From positions 74,767,784 through 74,831,783 of the forward strand of contig CM076849.1 of the NCBI GenBank assembly GCA_039519185.1: DNA of 64,000 bases. Reading direction: 5' to 3'. Source of the DNA: Astragalus membranaceus (lineage: Eukaryota > Streptophyta > Magnoliopsida > Fabales > Fabaceae). Made by a program: the position numbers and the translations under genes. Numbering within the stretch: position 1 is the first letter of the stretch; the number at the start of each line of letters is the position of its first letter. Below, in pieces: positions 57,317 through 64,000 of the stretch. The notes below the pieces were generated by a model. It was not told where the DNA came from and ran no database searches. It saw only the letters and a list, made by a program, of their open reading frames with translations.

Positions 57317-59191
57317 TCATGCAAATTGTATGCACGGTCGCTCACCATGCTTCTTCTCATTGTCAGCGGCCGCTTCGATTCTCGGTTCGAGCTCCTTCAT
57401 TTTCTTGAGCAGGTCATCTCGCTCGCCCCTCATTTCTGCGAGCAATGACAAGGCAGAATTCAATTTAAAATTTTTATCGACTAGGTCGTCTTCAAGCAAT
57501 GAATATCTATGGGCAAGGCGCCTACCTTCCAGGCGATCTGATTCTTCATCTTGGTATTTCTTGAACAGAATACCAGCGGCCTTCATTGCATCGGCCATCA
57601 CCTCGAACGGTTCCTCCTTGAAACGAGCACAGTCTTCATCACCCAATCCAAGCAGGTCGATTTTAGGCGACCGGTTGTGCCCGTGGCTTTTCCCACTCTT
57701 ATGCTTCTTTTTCTCGCCCCCATCATCGACCGACCTATTCCTCTTGGACCTTCCTTGATTTTTGGGTGGGCTGCTCAGGTCAATGGCTTGTGCTGGTGTG
57801 CCCGCCCGAGGAGTATGACGACCGGGCTGAGACCCAGTTCCGGCAGGTAGGGGCGTGCCTCCGGGTTGAGCTTCAGGAATTCCGCGGACGGGCGAAGCAT
57901 CACCGTCCTCGGCCGCCCATTGTTCCAAGAGGTCAAAGTCATTCATGTTCGCCATGTCAACTGCAAAGGCAAAAGTAGATGGTTAGAAACAGTTAAACAA
58001 AACAAAGTGACAGAAAATAAAGTAGGCGAGCGGCCACCGACCAAGAGCGGCCTTGACTTTCTTCTTGCCCCGAGCATCCACAATGTTTTTGACCTTGATG
58101 CGACCCTCAGAGACTAGGGACGCGATCTTTCTCAACCTTTGGATCGTCCCCCTGTCCAGGTCGTCAAGTTCAGTGTCCTTGAAAGCGTACTGGCCCGGTT
58201 TCTTCGAGAAATGGTTGAAACTCCACACTGTGGGAAACAGGGGCGTTCCTTCCTGATCATCTTTGGACATTTGGGCGATCCCTCGATGGGCCTCGGCCGA
58301 GTTGGGGACGACCCAAAAGAATTCTCTTTTCCATCCGGTCGTCAATGATTCCATATAAGGCTTGAAAAAGTTGTATGTTGAGCGGTTTTTGAATGAGACC
58401 GCTTCCTTGCGAGTGCCCTTGGAGCCTTTCTCATAGATATAGCTCATTTCAAACAAAGTGAAAAACAGTCTTACGGAGACCGGTCGTCTCAGAACCACGA
58501 GAACATCTTCGTATGCCTGCAGGAACGCCCAAGCGTTCGGGTTCAGTTGAGAAGGGGCGACCTGAAGATAGCGTAAAACCTGGCATTGGAACCTGGTAAA
58601 TGGTGGAATTATACCCATGCGTTCGAAAACGATGCGGTACATCATAAATTTCAGCACATCAGTCCAGGCCGCAACATCTTCCCCTTTAGCCATACCTTCT
58701 ACTCTCCAACCTTCGTTCAGCCCGGTCGCCAGATACTCTAGGTCTTGGCTCCCCTGTTGAATTTTGCTGCGTTGACCCCTCAAGTTAAGAGAAACCCAAG
58801 ACATGTCCTTTGCAGCTGCGACCTCTGGATCTTCTCGATGGTCGCCCTGTTGGCCTCTGTCGGCCGCCTCAGAGCCGTCGGCCGCAGCCTGGCCAGTACC
58901 TTCGTCACAGGCAACCCGTGCGTTGCTTTCTGCGGTGTCAGCGACCACAACCTCGCTGAACGGCGCCCCACTTCTGTCCGGCCGAGTCTCGGATTCGCTA
59001 GAGGAAGTCCAGTTCTGGGTCGAAGACCCAGAGGAAGATTCGTCGTTAGAAGAAGACGACCGGGCGTGCGCAGAACTTTGCTCCATTGGTCGGGTCATAT
59101 TGTGCGCAAGAGAAACGGCCGGGATTCCAGAGATACGGCGGGTTTGTTTGGTCCGCGCCAGAATGAACCTGTGGAGGGGAATAACAGTCAA
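57317..59191 (-). CDS. Spliced antisense ORF of the Tat element (putative gypsy-type protein)
   Basis: Exon 1 58042-59191, intron 57961-58041 (81 bp; donor GTCGGTGG, acceptor TTTTGCCTTTGCAG), exon 2 57317-57960, giving 597 residues. Exon 1 has a Ser/acid-rich head, then FMMYRIVFERMGIIPPFTRF, a globular region like the antisense-ORF proteins known from Tat/Grande elements (sometimes labelled putative plant transposon protein). Exon 2 has a basic NLS-like KKKHKSGKSHGHNR and a C-terminal coiled-coil-like stretch (MRGERDDLLKKMKELEPRIE). A later ATG (MTRPMEQSS, near 59100) is an alternative start. Function is unknown. Confidence 0.75.
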
Positions 59192-59802
59192 GGTCTTGCT
59201 CGCGCGTGGGAAGGGGCGACGTGGTCGTCCCCAGACCTGACACCCCCTCCATCAGGTGGAACATAAAAACTCAAATAAAGGAAGAGCGGTCGTAGTTACC
59301 TGGAATTAGAGCAAGTTGATTACGAGCGAGCTTTAGTGAGACAAGTGAGCTTCGGCAGGAGCGAGCGAGCTTTGGCAGGAGCGAGCGAGCTTTGGCAGAA
59401 GCGAGCGATCAGCGAGAGCAGAGGAGATCGAAGAAACATGCAAATGGAAATTCCCTTGAACCCTATATATAATGGGCCAACCATCACCATGGGCCGGAAG
59501 CGAAGAGGCGCGACTCTTCACATACCATCATTGCTTAAACTCCTCGAGTCTTTAAACGTCACCTCATTAAAGTAACTGTCACCTCAGCATTCATGACGAT
59601 TGATTGTCAGGCATCACCCCCGAGACGGCGCCTGGCCCCGTGTGACCAGGCCGCGTGGCAGCGACCACGCAATCAACTAATTAGCGATCGACCAGGTTAC
59701 GTTCGACCAATCTTCGTTCCAGAACGGTCGTTTGTGACCACGCTGGGGGGCAAGGAATCAAGCCTTAGCCCGCCCCCAGGCGACCTAGGCTTGGGGGGAA
59801 AC
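59192..59802. other. Tat element 3' untranslated region
   Basis: Between the antisense ORF and the 3' LTR; the promoter of the antisense ORF is presumably here. It holds three tandem copies of a GGCAG(G/A)AGCGAGCGAGCTTT unit (59345-59405). Confidence 0.6.
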
Positions 59803-60121
59803 TGTTCTGGAGTGGGCTCGAAGGCCAATTTCGTACAACAGGTCCATCGCGGCCCAATATCTAACTTGCTCCGCAAGATGCGGCCGGCCCCGCAAAAAGC
59901 GCAACGGCTAGAACGCCAACAGTATATATACCACACCAGCATGTGTCTTCAGGTATGTTTTACTCACCTTGTGACCCTGCCCGTTGAAGCACCTCTGACT
60001 TGAGCGTTGGAGTGCCTTTGCAGGTACCACCCGTGTGCGGCTCAGAACTCGGTCCTTCATCCCAACGACCGAGCAACATCATCAGGCAGCAATAACTCAT
60101 CGTATTGATCAGGTACGATCA
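59803..60121 (+). repeat. 3' LTR of the Tat element
   Basis: Near-identical to the 5' LTR (e.g. TCCATCGCGG against CCCATCGCGG, and one C fewer in the GACCC(C)TGCC stretch). It ends immediately before the CATGT duplication. Confidence 0.92.
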
Positions 60122-60189
60122 CATGTGTTAATCGTTGCATCTGAGTTTGAGATCGTGAAACCCTAGCAGAGCTAGGTGAAGAAGACGAA

Positions 60190-60370
60190 GAGAAGAACAG
60201 CGTTGAGAGGATCATCGGCCATAGAAGAGCAAGGAGAAGGAGAAGAAGAGAGACGAGGAGAAGAGAGGCGAGGAGAAGGAGAAGAGAGGCGTACGCGAGA
60301 GGAGAGGAGAGGAGAAGAGAGGTGTACGAGTTCTGATTTTCTGAGAGTGAAGGGTTCGTGAAGAGAAGGA
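60190..60370. repeat. GA-rich purine tract
   Basis: Imperfect GGAGAAGAGAGGCGAGGAGA repeats, within the part of CACTA element 2 to the right of the Tat insertion. On the minus strand it would be a pyrimidine-rich 5' leader. Confidence 0.8.
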
Positions 60371-60399
60371 GAAGAGTGAAATTCTTTTTTTTATTTTAG

Positions 60400-60746
60400 T
60401 ACTTTAGAGGTCAGACGTGTATGCGTCTGACTTCTAAAGTACTTTAGATATCAGGCGTGTATGCGCCTGACTTCTAAAGTACTAAAATAGAAAAAAAGAA
60501 TTTCACCCTTAATTACAAGTTTACCACAGTGTCTAGTTATGTAGTCAGGCGAATACACGCCTGACTTCTAAAGTCTAATTTTTTCCCTATTTTTTCACTT
60601 TAGAAGTCAGGCGTGTATTCGCTTGACTTTAAAACTCGCGAGTTTTGCCTCTTAATTACAAGTTTGCCACCGTGTCTACTTATGTAGTCAGGCATCTGAG
60701 CGCCTGACTTTAAATGTCTAATTCTAATCCCATTTTTGCACTAGTG
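60400..60746. repeat. Right subterminal repeats of CACTA element 2
   Basis: Inverted and direct copies of AGTCAGGCGTGTATGCGCCT and GACTTCTAAAGT. The AGTCAGGCG/CGCCTGACT core matches the left end. Confidence 0.92.
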
Positions 60747-60901
60747 ATATGATAAAGCGATCTTTCCAGTAATCATATCAAATACCTTTATAACAGATGT
60801 TAGGTTTCCACAGTTTGCATACATAGTTATAAACATGTTTTCATCGGAATCCTCTTCATTACATCCACATTTGAGTATAATAAGAGAGTGAACAGACAAA
60901 G
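60747..60901 (-). pseudogene. PPR-repeat gene fragment, upstream half
   Basis: Minus strand, after an acceptor-like T9AG: SLIILKCGCNEEDSDENM, FITMYANCGNLTSVIKVFDM and ITGKIALSY, a PPR unit. Joining to 46540 with one ATA removed gives the standard motif junction SYTSVIAGY. Nothing PPR-like is seen to the right of 60901. Confidence 0.82.
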
Positions 60902-63018
60902 CTAAAAAAAAAGTTGTTACAGTATTTTGGATTGAGGGGCACTCCAAGCTCAATCAAGGAGCTTCAATGTGTGAATGAAGCTCGGAGGGAGAGTATCCTT
61001 TTAACTCTGCAGTCTAGCACTATCACAATATCACCATAGGAAGGGACAATTAATGAAATTAATTACTTGAATTAATTTCCAGTGCTAGCACTATCAAGAA
61101 GTAACTTGTTTTTACCACATTGAACCTTATTCATGAGATCTCCAATCACAAAGGTTGGGTTACCATCACTTCTTAATATCAATTGGCTTTAGTCCCTTTC
61201 CCCTCGGTGTATCACAAGCTCATTTCTTCCCTAGGGATTTTTCAGAAGATTGATAAAATTCACTTCTGATTTTACATAAATTAAGGATGTAATCCTTCTC
61301 ATTTCTGTAGCTACTTTACACAACTATGGAAGACACTATTTCTTCCATAAAGGAATATTGACCAAGACGTCTCTTAGTCAATTAATTTCATATATCACAA
61401 AGTCTTGAGTAACAAACTCATTCTCTTACGAATCAAACATGGCTATCATCATAGTATCATTGAAATACAATGAATTTTCACTGTATATAGTCTATGATGA
61501 CTCAATAGATAATTATATATAAACGCTTAGTAATTTCTAAGCCACATCACTTCCATAACATACTTATACATACAGGTCTGCTTAGAAAATTTTCAAGCGA
61601 CAACATTTCCATAAAATATTTATGGATTTTCACAAGTATGTTATTGATGTCTCATACATTTAAATATCAGTAAGTGGTCTCAAAAATATGTATATTACAT
61701 ATATCCAAACAAGATTCCTATAACTGATAATTTATCCATGTTTTTTTTTTATTTTAATCTGAAAGACTTGTTATAGTCTATCACTTGAACATGTCAAAGG
61801 TGATTTGCATTAACGGTTGAACCTTGTCACACCTGCTACATGTCTCTAATGCACTTTCTCGTGAGACTAAATAATGTAGTTACCAGGCATAGCATAACAA
61901 GGGAACTCTTAAAAAATTCATTTTCACATGAAGCATGAATCGAAGATCAACCCCCACAATGCCTCACAATCAAAATCAAAAGTAATATATCATATATTAA
62001 TAAAATGAAAATATTACTTGCAAATTGAAACTCTATATAAACAATTCGCATTATATTGTGTTCAAATCGTTAGCAGATTTGTGTGCATATAATTCCTTTG
62101 ATAGGATCTACTTCAGTTTCACATTATTGTACCAATATGATATAAAGGACAATTTAGTAATTGCAAAAATAGTTCACATTTCATAATACACACAACATGC
62201 TTACATTAAACTCAATAAACAAACCTTCCAATAAAATTGGTATACGTTCTCAGATAATGTAGTAGGTTTGTTTCTATTTCCTTTTGACTAACTGTTAGAG
62301 TCATAAAGGATATTTAATTTCAAGGTATCTAAACTTCTAAGGTATATCAGAATAAGTTTTTGGTGATAGAGTTATACAACCATACTTCCTTATGGTCTGG
62401 TATCGCAAATTACACTTATTCATAGTGTGGCTTTCACATCAAAGTTTAGAAAGATTATTTAATATGAATAATTACTTAATTGATATATACAGTGACACAT
62501 TTGCAATGAGAAATTATCAATGAAATATCAATTATTAAATTTGACAAATGCAGTTATGCTCAACAAGAAGGTGCAATATCTAATTACTTCCTACTAACAG
62601 TAGGTATCTGTTTTGAGCTCTATACATCACAAAAGTGCACAATATCTCTTATCAAGTTTTAGCATATTGTGGTCGAAGGTTCTATCATAGGGGTCGAAGG
62701 TTCTATCTTCATGCTATGCATATATAAGTTCCAGTAATTATAAACAGAACTATCAAGTCATATAAGAAATTGTATATCTATAACTCTCTAAATAAATTCT
62801 TCATGGCCCACAATGAAGCTATTTCAATAAAAGGAAAATGTGACACACCAATGTGGGATAGCCTTGATATCTAAAATTCATTTGACAACAAGTTGTACAT
62901 AGAAACACAGTGACAAGGCAAGAATTATACTTAAAATTGCTTCAAAAAAGGAGACTTTGTTAAACACATAAATTGTTTGTCAGATTCCATAGCGTGATGA
63001 CATATTAGTATGTGAAAT

Positions 63019-63116
63019 GTTGGGTCGAACTCTATATGCATAAGTTGGTTCGAATATGTTGTGTCGAACTCTATAGGTATAAGTTGGTTCGAATATGTTG
63101 GGTCGAACTCTACATG
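63019..63116. repeat. 39-bp tandem repeat, 2.5 copies
   Basis: Units GTTG(G/T)GTCGAACTCTATA... start at 63019, 63058 and 63097, with two or three differences. Confidence 0.92.
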
Positions 63117-63449
63117 TCATACAACCAATATGCATAAGATGGATTCAAAAGCATTATCAGATGTTTCAGTGTTGATAAAGAAAATCCCGACTAATAAGTC
63201 ACAAAAACCAAGACATAGTATTTGGTAGGCAAGGACAACATGATAAAATTAATGCACTAGAGCCAATCAATTAATCAATCATTTCAATCAATAATAAGAA
63301 TCCTTTTAAGTAAGCATCAGTCGAACTCTTATGAACAAATGCAAATATTTAATTTCACAATTAATTTTCTTAGCTCCTAATGTAAAGTCATGGTGCCACT
63401 TTTGACCGTAAACCTAGCCAAACAAAAGTGCAAAGAAAGATGAGAACCT

Positions 63450-63650
63450 GGTGTCGTCATCGACGTTTGATACCTTAAGGACGAAGAATTCACCCTGTCA
63501 TCATCATTCTTCTCGTTTATTCTCTTTGTAACTTTTCTCTTTAAAGGCAGGTGTCGTCATCGACGTTTGATACCTTAAGGACGAAGAATTCACCCCGTCA
63601 TCATCATTCTTCTCGTTCATTCTCTTTGTAAATTTTTCTCTTTAAAGTCT
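63450..63650. repeat. 100-bp tandem duplication
   Basis: GGTGTCGTCATCGACGTTTG... starts at 63450 and again at 63550, with only a few base changes. Confidence 0.93.
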
Positions 63651-64000
63651 GCTATAAAAATTGGCACAGATTTTGGGGAGCACAAGAAAGTCAGAAAAAT
63701 TAATGCAATGCTTAGAACAATATTTTGGGAATCATTTCATTTGAACCATGTACGATATAGCAATCATAATAAACTCAGATTTTGGAACAGAAGAAAGCAA
63801 ACAATGATAAATGGGTAATATATGAATTCTAATATACTTTAGGATAAGAATGAAGCAATAATTCTGAAAGTAACAGTATCTATCTGTGGTGCCTTTCGAA
63901 CAAAATTAAATAAATAGTTTTGTTCCACTCTACAACAGAATTGTACTTCGTTCCAAAAAATATTCGAAGTGAATTAGAAACCCTTTTAATTGATTGCAAG

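Larger units (their letters stand above)
50951..60121 (+). mobile_element. Tat-lineage Ty3/gypsy retrotransposon, 9171 bp
   Basis: LTRs 50951-51270 and 59803-60121 differ at about four positions by eye. The target duplication CATGT is perfect (50946-50950 and 60122-60126). The PBS-like TTGGCGACCACAGTGGG follows the 5' LTR and the purine tract CTTGGGGGGAAAC precedes the 3' LTR. Gag-pol has an extra archaeal-type RNase H, and a spliced antisense ORF sits between pol and the 3' LTR; both are Tat-lineage traits. GC content is clearly above that of the surroundings. Confidence 0.94.
46541..60746 (-). mobile_element. CACTA element 2 (14.2 kb), carrying captured host gene fragments
   Basis: Both ends start CACTAGTGCAAAAA(A/T)GGGA inward. 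The 3-bp duplication ATA flanks it (46538-46540 and 60747-60749). Dense subterminal repeats lie at both ends. The interior, read on the minus strand, has leader-like exons, polymerase kappa exons and a proteasome alpha-2 exon piece. No CACTA transposase was recognised, so it is probably moved in trans. A 9.2-kb Tat element inserted at 50951-60121 makes up most of its length; without that it is about 5 kb. Confidence 0.93.
60902..64000. other. AT-rich flank, no gene recognised
   Basis: No convincing open frame or splice-site-bounded conserved peptide on either strand. The only clear structures are the tandem duplications at 63019-63116 and 63450-63650. An old retroelement or plain intergenic DNA would both fit. 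Confidence 0.5.

Noticed and set aside
58745..59266. 173-codon plus-strand frame opposite the antisense ORF
   Set aside because: Mirror of the GC-rich antisense ORF; the minus strand has the spliced, domain-like product.
60176..60361. Glu/Arg/Gly-rich 61-codon frame
   Set aside because: A simple GA-rich tract; no homology expected.

Overview
The window is nuclear DNA of a dicot plant, most likely a papilionoid legume. The signs are genes split by introns, an AT-rich background, a TTAAATATGTTTTTGGTCC repeat end that is common in legumes, and SIRE/Maximus-, Reina-, Tat- and CACTA-type transposons. There are no bacterial-style operons, no CRISPR array, and I recognised no rRNA or tRNA gene.

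Left third (1-21000): one host gene on the minus strand, an importin-9-like nuclear transport receptor. I resolved 26 exons in continuous phase, from the ATG at 20801 to a donor site at 320; the remaining C-terminal part lies off the left edge. Two introns are non-standard: an AT-AC (U12-type) intron and a GC-AG intron. The large introns hold transposons: a Ty1/copia remnant (intron 24), two related hAT-like elements with perfect 8-bp target duplications (introns 5 and 12), a 220-bp inverted-repeat element (intron 11) and copies of a short dispersed repeat.

Middle (21000-46500): repeats and the first exon of a plant-mobile-domain (MAIN-like) gene run into a very large non-autonomous LTR element (22564-46384, minus orientation). 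It has about 3.6-kb LTRs, a tRNA-Met primer site, a purine tract, and only 1.8 kb of non-coding interior. Nested in it are (i) a young 7.5-kb SIRE-type copia element with LTRs that read as identical, each carrying a regular array of 12 ATCGAT palindromes just upstream of its TATA box; (ii) an 8-kb CACTA-like element that itself contains a decayed Reina-type chromovirus; and (iii) a 2.2-kb solo LTR.

Right third (46385-64000): a fragment of a PPR-repeat gene is split by a 14.2-kb CACTA element (46541-60746, TSD ATA). This element has captured pieces of two unrelated host genes. From DNA polymerase kappa it holds five consecutive exons with splice sites and phase intact, plus a partial one; from proteasome alpha-2 it holds one short exon piece. 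A 9.2-kb Tat-lineage gypsy element (TSD CATGT) is inserted near its other end, with a nearly intact gag-pol and a spliced antisense ORF. From 60902 to the right edge I see only AT-rich sequence and short tandem duplications.

The only apparently functional host gene is the importin. The rest is a stack of transposons whose target duplications let the insertion order be read directly. The observations most worth following are the CACTA gene capture, the LTR palindrome array, the U12 intron and the spliced antisense ORF.
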